64,000 nt of DNA from CAZUAQ01 sp964618455 (GTDB lineage: Bacteria; Planctomycetota; Phycisphaerae; UBA1845; PWPN01), in contig CAZUAQ010000030.1 in assembly GCA_964618455.1 (NCBI GenBank), forward strand, positions 1 to 64,000. Direction: 5' to 3'. Position 1 is the first letter of the stretch; each line of letters opens with the position of its first letter. The position numbers and the translations under genes are program-made. Of the stretch, positions 55,303-63,527 are shown in pieces. The notes below the pieces were generated by a model. It ran no database searches. It had not been told where the DNA came from and saw only the letters and a list, made by a program, of their open reading frames with translations.

Positions 55303-55976
55303 CGTGTGGCTCCCATGTGTCCATCCTATCCATATCGATTACGCCGGGCCCGAATCAGCGCGCGTCAGGTCTCCCTTTGCGCCTCGCTCCGCTCAACCCA
55401 TCGTAGTATCGTCGGGTGAAAGCATCGATGACGACCGGCTGACCGCGTGAGCTCGTGGATGAATAGCCAAGAGAATACACACTCCGTTCAACAAAAACGA
55501 GCTGAGTTTCCTTGGCGATCTGTGCAGCATGGGGCATGAACCTTGTATGCGCGCATGTCCTGAGAAATCTTCGGGACGCAGGACCCATGAACAAGCTGTC
55601 CTGAGTCAACATTGTGAAGAAGAATTACGAACTGAAGTTCCTGCAACCATTACGACATGCAAGCCGGCGGAAACGAACAAGTTCTATTGTGTTGCGGCGG
55701 GGCACTGCTCCTGCTGGCGAGCACCGTTGCCTTGTGCCGGTGACCGGCCGCTTCATCTCTAATGGACCGCTATAGATTGCTTCGAACGGGGAAGACCCAC
55801 TCGCCGCTATGGCATCCTTCGAGGTCACATCGGAATTCTTGGGCTGATTCAATCTTCATGAAAATCACGCCATGGGGAACCGGGCACCCCCATTACTATT
55901 GAGGAGAATTCGGGTGTAGGCCGAATGCAATTCATGCCGGTGTTACGTCACATCGCCCAGAAAGGAGGACACGGAC
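55303..55976. other. Intergenic region, 674 bases, no gene seen
   Basis: This lies between the frameshifted membrane protein gene and the PEP-CTERM gene, transcribed in opposite directions. Short frames here (85 and 75 codons) lack ribosome-binding sites and recognisable content. The AAAGGAGG box of the PEP-CTERM gene is at its right end (55960-55967). It probably holds promoters for both neighbours, and possibly decayed DNA. Confidence 0.45.
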
Positions 55977-56552
55977 ATGAAAGCGAAGAGGATTCGAGCG
56001 TGCCTGATTTGGAGTGCGGTTGTTTTGGGAAGCGTTGTTGGGGTCCTGCCCGCCAACGGACAGGTTCAACTCCCCGACTGGTGGGATGGTGAGAGTTGGG
56101 TCTTTGAGGATCTATGCCCCTTTGAAATGGATCCAAGGCCGAAGGATCCCGATGCCGTCGATCGATTTCGTTATACGATGCTGGATCTCGATCCGGGAGA
56201 CGACTTCTACTTCACGTGGGTGGCGTTGCCCAACGGATTCGGCTGGGATGGGATGAACTTCGGCGTCGAGGTTGGCGAGATCAGCGTGGGCACCATCATG
56301 CCCGAACAGAATTCCTGGCCGGCGCTCCCGGCAAATCGCCTCGTTTTCGATCCGCCCGTCAAGAGTTTCGAGATCGTCGGGCTCCCCGGAGTGAATATCG
56401 ATCCGTTGGATCCTTCTGACCAGCGTATCTTCCCCGTCTGGTTCGGATGGACGCCTGATGAATGCGGCGCCGACATCGCCATCACACCGTTGCCCGAACC
56501 GGTCTCGCTTCTTGTATTTGCGCTCGGTAGTGTGCTGATACTCCGTCGATGA
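55977..56552 (+). CDS. PEP-CTERM-anchored secreted protein
   Basis: A 191-residue exported protein: signal peptide (IWSAVVLGSVVGVLPANGQ) and, at the end, LPEPVSLLVFALGSVLILRR (172-191), the PEP-CTERM sorting signal (PEP motif, one hydrophobic helix, Arg pair). An exosortase would cut here and release the protein to the surface or matrix. The middle has WWDGESWVFEDLCPFEMDP and a beta-rich pattern I do not recognise. The ribosome-binding site AAAGGAGG is strong. No exosortase gene lies in the window. Hairpins follow the stop. Confidence 0.85.
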   Translation: MKAKRIRACLIWSAVVLGSVVGVLPANGQVQLPDWWDGESWVFEDLCPFEMDPRPKDPDAVDRFRYTMLDLDPGDDFYFTWVALPNGFGWDGMNFGVEVGEISVGTIMPEQNSWPALPANRLVFDPPVKSFEIVGLPGVNIDPLDPSDQRIFPVWFGWTPDECGADIAITPLPEPVSLLVFALGSVLILRR

Positions 56553-56576
56553 TAGCGCTGGAGATCGGGTGAAGCC

Positions 56577-56603
56577 GTGGTGCAGGCGGCTTGCCTGCAC
56601 CAC
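56577..56603 (+). terminator. Strong hairpin downstream of the PEP-CTERM gene
   Basis: GTGGTGCAGGC, 5-base loop GGCTT, GCCTGCACCAC gives a perfect 11-bp stem, 24 bases after the stop codon. No T-run follows, so termination is uncertain; an RNA-stabilising or repeat element is equally possible. Confidence 0.4.
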
Positions 56604-56608
56604 CCGCT

Positions 56609-56659
56609 TGTGAACACCGCGTTTCCGCTTATCGATGCAGGCTCCTGCGGGTGTTCACA
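56609..56659. repeat. 10-bp inverted repeat with 31-base loop
   Basis: TGTGAACACC at 56609-56618 pairs exactly with GGTGTTCACA at 56650-56659, immediately after the previous hairpin. No gene lies inside. It may be a transcript-end structure or an operator-like palindrome. Confidence 0.5.
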
Positions 56660-56760
56660 TCAAGCGATTGTACGCTTCACGAACGCGCTGAGGTGGTTGG
56701 CCGAATCCAGTAAGCGGCACGCTGTTCGCGCTCAAGCCCCAAGCAGATAATCCATACACG

Positions 56761-57570
56761 CTACTTGCGCTTCATGAATTGCAACCGCGGCAACTGCTGA
56801 CAGAGCACACCCCCGTCGACGATGATCGTCTGCCCCGTCATGTAGGCCGACGCATCCGACGCCAGGAAGACGCATGCGCCCACGCAATCCTCCACCGAGC
56901 CGAAGCGATGCTCCAGCGGTATGTGCTCCCTGTAATACTCGATGAACTCCGGCGGCGTCTCGAAATCGGCGATGATCTCCGTCTCGATCACACCGGGCGA
57001 GAGCGTGTTGACCGTGATGCCGTGCGCGCCGAGCTCGATGGCCAGCGACTGCGTGAGCAGCTCGAGTCCGCCCTTGCTGGCGTTGTAATGGGCGAGCCCC
57101 GCCTCGGCGACGAACCCGTTCTTGCTCGACAGGTTGATGATGCGCCCCTTCACACCCTCCGCCACCATTTTCGGCGCTACCGCCTGCGTCAGGTAGAACA
57201 CCGCATCGAGGTTGACCGCCATGATCTTGCGCCAGTGCTCGGCGGAGATTTCGTCGTAATGCTCCTGGTAAGCGATGCCGGCGTTGTTCACCAGGATGTC
57301 GATCCGCCCGCACTCGCGCCACATGCGCGCCGCCAGGTCCGCCAGCCCGTCATGCTCGGCGAGATCGTACTGATACGTCCACACCCGCCGGCCCAGGGCG
57401 CGAATTTCGTCGGCGGCTGAGTCTGCCTCCGGTTTTGCCGAGCGATACACGATCGCCACGTCCGCCCCGTGCTGCGCCAGCCCGACGGCCAGCCCCCGAC
57501 CGATGCCCCGACTGCCCCCGGTGACCACCGCCACCCGACCCGAAAGATCAAAACGTTGCTGAGCGTTCAC
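56761..57570 (-). CDS. Short-chain dehydrogenase/reductase (SDR)
   Basis: A 269-residue classical SDR: TGGSRGIG at 17-24, NNAG near 96, Ser149 (INLSS), Tyr162 and Lys166 (HYNASKGG). The C-terminus resembles gluconate 5-dehydrogenase-like enzymes, but the substrate is not assignable. I use GTG at 57570, preceded by GGGAGG, rather than an upstream in-frame start that adds 26 unrelated residues. It is divergent from the beta-helix gene with 125 bases between them; a shared sugar pathway is possible. Confidence 0.87.
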   Translation of the reverse strand: MNAQQRFDLSGRVAVVTGGSRGIGRGLAVGLAQHGADVAIVYRSAKPEADSAADEIRALGRRVWTYQYDLAEHDGLADLAARMWRECGRIDILVNNAGIAYQEHYDEISAEHWRKIMAVNLDAVFYLTQAVAPKMVAEGVKGRIINLSSKNGFVAEAGLAHYNASKGGLELLTQSLAIELGAHGITVNTLSPGVIETEIIADFETPPEFIEYYREHIPLEHRFGSVEDCVGACVFLASDASAYMTGQTIIVDGGVLCQQLPRLQFMKRK

Positions 57571-57695
57571 GTCCAATGCCTCCCATCGTTGCAGGATCTC
57601 AAACCGACAGCATAATTCACACCCGGAGGAAACGCACGAATCCCCCATACTCGCTTAGGGATCGCCCGGCAACATCAAATGAATCGAGGCCTGTC

Positions 57696-59336
57696 ATGAT
57701 CGCACACCGCCGTCACCCGCATCGCCTGGTCCGAAGCGCGAGCGGATTCGCAGTCGCGCTGCTGATGCTCTTTGGAGTGCGAAATGAGGTCTCCGCCGAG
57801 TGGTCTCCGTGGACTCCGGAAATTCTCGACGGCGCCGCCGAAGCCCGCCCGTACCTGCCGGACTATTCCTATGCCGGTTATGCCTTTGGTGAGAAAGCGC
57901 CCCCTCACCACCCCGTAACGATGCACGTGAAGGACTTCGGTGCTTCCGCGAATGATCACAAGGACGACACCTCCGCCATTCTGCGCGCCGTCGAAGAGGC
58001 TCACGCGCATGAAGGTCCCGTTGTGCTCGGGTTCGATGCAGGGCGATACATCCTGCGCGAGGTCATCTGGATCGAGAGGAGTGACTTTGCACTTCGCGGC
58101 CAGGGATGCGGTCCCGACGGAACTGTGCTGGACGTCCCGGTGCCCCTGGCGGAGATGGATCTTTCGCGCGATGCCACCGCCATGAAGAACCTCCAGAAAT
58201 ACCTCGACTCCTCCGGGCGCGAGGGCTTCTCTCCGTTCTCCTGGAGTCGCGGCGTCATCTGGGCACGCATGAAGGATGCTCCCGAATCGCAAACGCTCAC
58301 GCAGGTGCGCTCCGGAACACGAGGCAAGCATGCTTTGGTCGTCAAAGATTCGCGCGGACTTCGACCCGGTCAGATGTATCGCCTCCTTCGCCACGATCCG
58401 GAAGTGAACGACTCTCTCTTCGAGCATGTGTACGATCACGAGGGCATCAAGGTCGGCTCCTGGCTGGCGGAGCGTCCGGTCTATGAAACGGTGGTCGTGA
58501 CGAAGGTCGACGGGAATCGCGTCGAGGTGAAGGCGCCGTTGCTCCACGACGTCCAGCCCGAGTGGAAGGGGGAACTGGTGACGTTTCCCGTTCTCCGAAA
58601 CGTCGGCATCGACAAGTTGCGTATCGAGTTTCCCAACCGCAAACGCTACGGCGGCCATCACAAGGAAGACGGGTACAACGGCATTTACATGAACCGCGTC
58701 CGCGACGGCTGGATTCGCGATGTGGCGGTGATGAACGGTGACTCGGGCATCATCCTCGGCGCCACGTACTGCACGACCACGCGCGACATCGAGATCCGCG
58801 AGTCCATCGGTGCGCACTACGGCATTCATGTCGGCTGGGGACAGCACAATCTCGTGCGGAACTTCCACGTCGATACGCGCGCGATTCACACGCTCAGCTT
58901 CAACACTGGATGTCGCGCATCGGTCTTTACTTCAGGAGTCGATCACCATTCCCGCCTCGATCAGCACTGCGGCATGAACCTGCAGAATCTCTTCGACAAC
59001 ATCGAGGTCCGTCACGCGCAGCCGGGCTTCTCGCTCTTTCTTCATGGCGGAGGTCAGGAGTTCTTCCCGTTGCACGGCGCATTCAATACCTTCTGGAACA
59101 TCCGGTTGAATTTCGACACTCCTGAGAAGCTGGCTCCGCCGGTCACGATCCAGGGATCGCGCCTGCCCGGCCCGTCTGTGCGCATCATCGGCATGACCGC
59201 TAACGTACCGGTTGCCCTCGAGGGCTATCATCCGAATCCCTACATCGAGGGGACGAACCGCGACGACCTGGGTGTGCCGTCACTCTATCTGGAGCAGGTA
59301 AAGAATCGCCTCGGGATCTCCGCCATTTATCCCTGA
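57696..59336 (+). CDS. Secreted beta-helix protein, pectate-lyase-3/GH55-like
   Basis: A 546-residue secreted protein (signal peptide ASGFAVALLMLFG). PYLPDYSYAGYAFGEK then VKDFGASANDHKDDTSAILRA matches the N-terminal start of pectate-lyase-3/GH55-type beta helices. Coils continue with DGYNGIYMNRVRDGWIRDVA and IEIRESIGAHYGIHV, with Gly/Asp/Asn spacing. No catalytic residue can be named. ATG 57696 follows GAGG; the frame before it is not signal-like. A lyase or glycosidase of an acidic polysaccharide is plausible. Confidence 0.78.
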   Translation: MIAHRRHPHRLVRSASGFAVALLMLFGVRNEVSAEWSPWTPEILDGAAEARPYLPDYSYAGYAFGEKAPPHHPVTMHVKDFGASANDHKDDTSAILRAVEEAHAHEGPVVLGFDAGRYILREVIWIERSDFALRGQGCGPDGTVLDVPVPLAEMDLSRDATAMKNLQKYLDSSGREGFSPFSWSRGVIWARMKDAPESQTLTQVRSGTRGKHALVVKDSRGLRPGQMYRLLRHDPEVNDSLFEHVYDHEGIKVGSWLAERPVYETVVVTKVDGNRVEVKAPLLHDVQPEWKGELVTFPVLRNVGIDKLRIEFPNRKRYGGHHKEDGYNGIYMNRVRDGWIRDVAVMNGDSGIILGATYCTTTRDIEIRESIGAHYGIHVGWGQHNLVRNFHVDTRAIHTLSFNTGCRASVFTSGVDHHSRLDQHCGMNLQNLFDNIEVRHAQPGFSLFLHGGGQEFFPLHGAFNTFWNIRLNFDTPEKLAPPVTIQGSRLPGPSVRIIGMTANVPVALEGYHPNPYIEGTNRDDLGVPSLYLEQVKNRLGISAIYP

Positions 59337-59351
59337 ACGAGCGTATCGCGT

Positions 59352-60938
59352 TCAGGGTGAAGGAGAGATGATGACCTCCACCGAGTCGGCGCTTTCCGAG
59401 TTGTCTTCCTCCGCTTCGGTGGTGACTTCGAGCTGGATGCTCGGCCAGGAATCTATGGACGGATCGACTTCAGAATCCGGCGTCCAGGGTTCTTCATTCT
59501 TGATGTTCGTCGGCAGCGGTAAAGGTTCGAGCCCCTGTTTGCGTCGCAGGCGATTCTGCGTATCGAACCTCGTCTTGATTACACCCGACCCGATCCGCTC
59601 GATGGATCCATCCAGCTTGCCGACGATGACGCCGCTCCACGCTTCCACGATAAGTCCCTGCCCGCTGTACGAACTCCAGTCGGGATCCGGAGAGAAAATC
59701 AGGATCCACAATTCCGCATTCCCCGTCTCCCGATCGATGCCGTGACAGGTGAAGACATAGTCGCCGTACCGGTGGGCGATGGTATCCTCGGGCAAGCTCT
59801 CCACGGTCTGTTCGATCAACTCCGCCTTTTCCTCGGGCGTACTCGCGTCGTAGGCCCCCAGCAGTCGATCTCCCAGCGGAAGCATCTCGAAATCGGTCTG
59901 AAACTGCGACGTCGCGAACTCGCCGGGCCGGCAATGCTCGTCGACCAGCAGTTCGACCGCGTGCTCCGGCCAGCGGCCGCGATCGTCCGCAAAATCGTGC
60001 AGGGCGTCGGTCATGCCCTGGACTTCCGCCGTGGTGTTCGTGGTGATCTGGTTCGGCGGCGGCATGGGGCCGAATCCACCGTTGCCTAGCGAGTAGATGA
60101 GCCAGGCATACAGCCCCACGACACTCATCACCATGAGCGCCGGAAGCGTCAGCACTGCCAGCGACGCTCGTCCGCCGTGCACGCGCTGCGAATCCTGAAT
60201 CATCAGGATCGCGCTGACCATCCACCAGATCGACCAGAAAAACGAGAGGTAGGGCCCCAGGCACGGAATCGCCGTCAACGCCATCGGCCCGCTGCTGTAA
60301 CACAGCGCCTGATACGTCCGTCCGATGGTATGCGCGCATCCGCCGGTCACGCGCAGCAGAAACTGGATCACCAACCCCCAGATCACGACCACCAAGAGCT
60401 GAACGAACGCGCTGACGACGAAAAAGAACAGGGTTCCGATGGCGGCCTCCGGCTCGATAAACAGCATGAAGATCACCAAAGGTAACGACCCGATGACCAG
60501 CGTCAGTCCGAGCATCAGGGCGAGGAAGCCCCATGCGGAGACCAGTGGACTCGTCATCGGCACGCTCCGAATCAACCTTACCGGCGAGACCATCCCCCGA
60601 CCGATCATGGCAAGCATCGCCTTGAAGAATCCCAGCTTGCCGCGATCCAGCCACGGGCAGCGGTCCGGCGCGGTCTGGTCCTCCGAGACGTGATCGGCGG
60701 GCAGCAGCGTCATGTCGTCCATGTGGATGTGTTGACCACAGTTCACGCAGTCGAACGACATCGGGTCGAGATGCCCCTTACCGTCGGTGCCGTAATACTG
60801 CTGGCCGCAGTGCGGGCAGAGGTACTTCACGCTGTTGATCGCGAACTCGAAATCACTCGGGCGGAAGGGCGATCCGCACTCCGGGCAGATCCGCGACGTC
60901 AGGTTCCACAATCGATAATCGCACGTTTGACAACGCAT
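59352..60938 (-). CDS. Zinc-ribbon, Yip1-like membrane protein
   Basis: A 528-residue membrane protein. It opens with a zinc ribbon (MRCQTC, CPECG; Cys 3, 6, 18, 21) and a second pair of CxxC motifs (about 41-44 and 64-67). Several hydrophobic helices (about 125-290) with repeated LLVVVIWGLVIQF-like segments suggest a Yip1-type integral region. Residues about 300-528 are soluble and acidic, with the tail rich in Glu and Ser. The start is the ATG at 60938. Function is unknown. It ends 15 bases from the beta-helix gene, convergent. Confidence 0.75.
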   Translation of the reverse strand: MRCQTCDYRLWNLTSRICPECGSPFRPSDFEFAINSVKYLCPHCGQQYYGTDGKGHLDPMSFDCVNCGQHIHMDDMTLLPADHVSEDQTAPDRCPWLDRGKLGFFKAMLAMIGRGMVSPVRLIRSVPMTSPLVSAWGFLALMLGLTLVIGSLPLVIFMLFIEPEAAIGTLFFFVVSAFVQLLVVVIWGLVIQFLLRVTGGCAHTIGRTYQALCYSSGPMALTAIPCLGPYLSFFWSIWWMVSAILMIQDSQRVHGGRASLAVLTLPALMVMSVVGLYAWLIYSLGNGGFGPMPPPNQITTNTTAEVQGMTDALHDFADDRGRWPEHAVELLVDEHCRPGEFATSQFQTDFEMLPLGDRLLGAYDASTPEEKAELIEQTVESLPEDTIAHRYGDYVFTCHGIDRETGNAELWILIFSPDPDWSSYSGQGLIVEAWSGVIVGKLDGSIERIGSGVIKTRFDTQNRLRRKQGLEPLPLPTNIKNEEPWTPDSEVDPSIDSWPSIQLEVTTEAEEDNSESADSVEVIISPSP

Positions 60939-60986
60939 GGTTTCAACGTCCCCTCAGCGTGAACACATCTCCCCCTGTATACCGCC

Positions 60987-61652
60987 TCACTCCGGCCACT
61001 TGGCGACCTCTTCCTTGACCTTCGCCCGCGCGAACCAGATCAGCAGGAATACCGGCCAGATCGCCGCCAGAAGGACGCCGCAGAACATCGAGGCGATCGC
61101 GATGGCTTCTTCTCCCGGCATACCCGCATAAGAAGACGTGTACATCTCTCTCTGCAGCCAATAGCTGACGATCATCGAGATGAACATGAGCGGAAGATTG
61201 ATCACAGCGTACAACCGGCTCCATGCGACTCCCTGCCGACGTCGCTTGAGCACCTTCGCGCCCGCCATGATCAGGAAGATGGCCAGCAGCAGGCCCACCG
61301 CCCCCAGCAGAAGACTGATCGGATTGTCCATGTCCGCTCTCTTCATGGCCTCGATATTCGGATCGCCCGCCAGCGTTATGTTCGAAATCCAGGCGATGTA
61401 CTGCTCCCAGAATAGCATCGTGCCGATTCCGCAGAGACCACCGAGTGTGTAAAAGGCACCCCACACGATGCTGATGACCCCGACAACCGTCGGCCAGGTA
61501 GTAGTCTTCGGCGGAGGTGGCGCGTAGCCCACCGCCGTCGGCGGAACCTGCGGCGGTGTCGGGGGGGCATACCCCGCCGTGGGCGGCTCGTGGCTGGTCG
61601 GCGCGTTCGGATCGTCGGAGTACGGCGGTTGTGGCGGCTGCGGATCAGACAT
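60987..61652 (-). CDS. Proline-rich N-terminus membrane protein
   Basis: A 221-residue protein with a Pro-rich cytoplasmic N-terminus (residues 1-50: PPQPPYSDD, PPTPPQVPPT) and four predicted membrane helices (about 54-75, 110-133, 146-165, 188-208). This layout is common in small planctomycete membrane proteins of unknown function. The Pro-rich tail could bind a partner. The start is the ATG at 61652. Just 48 bases upstream of the zinc-ribbon membrane protein gene, it may share an operon with it. Confidence 0.75.
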   Translation of the reverse strand: MSDPQPPQPPYSDDPNAPTSHEPPTAGYAPPTPPQVPPTAVGYAPPPPKTTTWPTVVGVISIVWGAFYTLGGLCGIGTMLFWEQYIAWISNITLAGDPNIEAMKRADMDNPISLLLGAVGLLLAIFLIMAGAKVLKRRRQGVAWSRLYAVINLPLMFISMIVSYWLQREMYTSSYAGMPGEEAIAIASMFCGVLLAAIWPVFLLIWFARAKVKEEVAKWPE

Positions 61653-61845
61653 GGTGGCTCCCGGGTCGGTGAATGGACGCGAAATCGGGTCTGTTCACGA
61701 ATAAGCTACCCTCACGGGCGCGGTGATGCAAAGAGTCACGACCGTCTGCTCGCGTTGGCGGTACGCTCTTCGTCGCACGCTGCTACAATAGGGTTATCTG
61801 CCTGCGATGCAATCACGGTGGCAAGCTCAGACAGGAGCAGTGACG

Positions 61846-62205
61846 ATGGCCGATTCCTCACAACCGGCGGTGGCGGCACCCGACGTCAAGGAAAAACAGA
61901 AACCCGGGGCGACAAAACCCAAGCCGAAGAAGCAGCCGCCCTACAACGTCATTCTCCACGACGACGATGACCACACCTACGAATACGTCATCGAGATGCT
62001 GGGCAAGCTCTTCGGCCATTCGGTCACGAAGTCGTTTCGCATGGCGGAGGAAGTGGACACGACCGGTCGCGTCATCGTGGACACCACGACGCTCGAACGT
62101 GCCGAACTCAAGCGCGACCAGATCCACGCGTACGGCAAGGATGTCCGCATGTCCAAGTGCAAGGGTTCCATGCGCGCCACCATCGAGCCCGCCGAGGATG
62201 ACTGA
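61846..62205 (+). CDS. clpS: ClpS-like adaptor, divergent
   Basis: A 119-residue protein with the ClpS fold signature: PPYNVILHDDDDHTYEYVIE, then MLGKLFG, like ClpS LNDDYTPMEFV, giving the two Asp that contact N-degrons. Then EEVDTTGRVIVDTT aligns with the ClpS AVHYQGKAICGV segment, placing Asp71 where the key His sits. The N-terminal extension (1-30) is Lys/Pro-rich, and the C-terminus is longer. ClpS delivers N-end-rule substrates to ClpAP. The start at 61846 follows an AGGAG box; an upstream ATG (61807) would add 13 residues. Substrate choice may differ. Confidence 0.78.
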   Translation: MADSSQPAVAAPDVKEKQKPGATKPKPKKQPPYNVILHDDDDHTYEYVIEMLGKLFGHSVTKSFRMAEEVDTTGRVIVDTTTLERAELKRDQIHAYGKDVRMSKCKGSMRATIEPAEDD

Positions 62206-62318
62206 TTCCTATCAGGCCTGTCTCTCCACGCGAGCAGGGACCAGTCCGTACCGCGACCGTGAGGAGTGCGCAGTTCTCACACGCATACGTGGCAGCTCTC
62301 GCTGTTGATGAAGCACGA

Positions 62319-63527
62319 TCATAATCGTTCCGCCAGAATCGCCATCGGCGCCTCCCCCACGCGCGTCACGAACAACACACCGCGCCGTTTCCCCTTCAGC
62401 TTCAACCCTCGACGCAGATCCTCCGGCCGGGCGGCAAACCCGCGCGTCTTGATCTCCAAATCGCCCATGTCGTGCGAGCGGAGCCACGCCCGCGCCGACT
62501 TCCCCGACCACGCCTGCACGTCGATCACGCGAAACGCCGTCAGCAGTTCACTCTCAATCGCCCGCGCGCCGATCAGGTAGGCGATCCATGCATCCAGCGG
62601 CGCCAGCCCATACTTCCGCGCCAGCACACCGACCAGCCCCGCGCGAATGACGGCACCATCCGGCTCGTGCAGCACGTCCCCCGCGCGCACCTCGACACGT
62701 TCCGGCCACGACAGATCCTCCTCTGCTTGAGCTTCGATGCGTTCCCCAGTGGGCAGCACCGTCGCGCTGCGACCCACGCGGGCCAACGTACCGGTCCAGA
62801 TCATCGCCTGCTTGCATTCGCCGTGATGACTGATCAACTCGAGTTCGTGATCGACCGGTATGCCTGAAAAATCCGCCCCCGGTGAAAGCTTCACCCCCGC
62901 GTGCTCCACATCGCGCACGATCCGCCAGACCACTTCGATGTCGGGTGATGCCTGCACGGCATCGTGACGTTTCGCGCCGTCCGCCCGCCGATCCGGATCG
63001 ATGTGGATCGCATCGCACGCGGGCAGGTCGAACGTGACATCACCGACGCGCGTTCGCGCCTCATGGCCGTACACCGACACGTTGTGCGACGCCAGTTCCA
63101 CGCGTACCGCCGACCAGTCCATCACTGTCACGTCGGCATGCTCCGCCAGGGCGAGGGCATCCCCGCCCATCCCACAGCACAGGTCCGCCACCCGCGCGCA
63201 CTCCGCGTACCTTCGCGCTTTGTACCTGGCGACGACCTCATCCGTCGATTGCTCGAGCGACACGCGGTCGAAGAGCATCTCGTCCGCCCGTGAGAACTTC
63301 GACCGCGCCTTGTGCCGCAGAACCACCTGGTGCCACGCCGCCGCCACCTGCTCGGCGTCGAGTCGTTCGCGCCATTTCTCGATCGCCGCCGGGGTGTCCG
63401 CCGGGTCTTCCTCCATCGCGCGCATCACCGCCGCGCCCTCCCCCGAATGCAGCCACGCCACTTCCTCCAGCGTGATCGCACGATCCTGGCGGATCCACTT
63501 TCCCGGGGTCGGCGTTCGGCGACTCAT
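62319..63527 (-). CDS. Class I SAM-dependent methyltransferase with THUMP-like C-terminal domain
   Basis: A 402-residue protein. The SAM motif is VADLCCGMGGDALA (113-126) followed by VMDWSAVRVELA and HIDPDRRA, which fits a methyltransferase. The C-terminal domain (about 350-402: IKTRGFAARPEDLRRGL, LKGKRRGVLFVTR) is THUMP-like, an RNA-binding module, so an RNA substrate is likely. Start: ATG at 63527, after GAGGGGG, overlapping the SBF gene's stop (ATGA). Some relatives have been annotated as tRNA or rRNA methyltransferases; the exact site is not known from this. Confidence 0.82.
   Translation of the reverse strand: MSRRTPTPGKWIRQDRAITLEEVAWLHSGEGAAVMRAMEEDPADTPAAIEKWRERLDAEQVAAAWHQVVLRHKARSKFSRADEMLFDRVSLEQSTDEVVARYKARRYAECARVADLCCGMGGDALALAEHADVTVMDWSAVRVELASHNVSVYGHEARTRVGDVTFDLPACDAIHIDPDRRADGAKRHDAVQASPDIEVVWRIVRDVEHAGVKLSPGADFSGIPVDHELELISHHGECKQAMIWTGTLARVGRSATVLPTGERIEAQAEEDLSWPERVEVRAGDVLHEPDGAVIRAGLVGVLARKYGLAPLDAWIAYLIGARAIESELLTAFRVIDVQAWSGKSARAWLRSHDMGDLEIKTRGFAARPEDLRRGLKLKGKRRGVLFVTRVGEAPMAILAERL

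Noticed and set aside
55625..55852. Possible 75-codon minus-strand gene in the long gap before the PEP-CTERM gene
   Set aside because: TTG start, no ribosome-binding site and no recognisable features.
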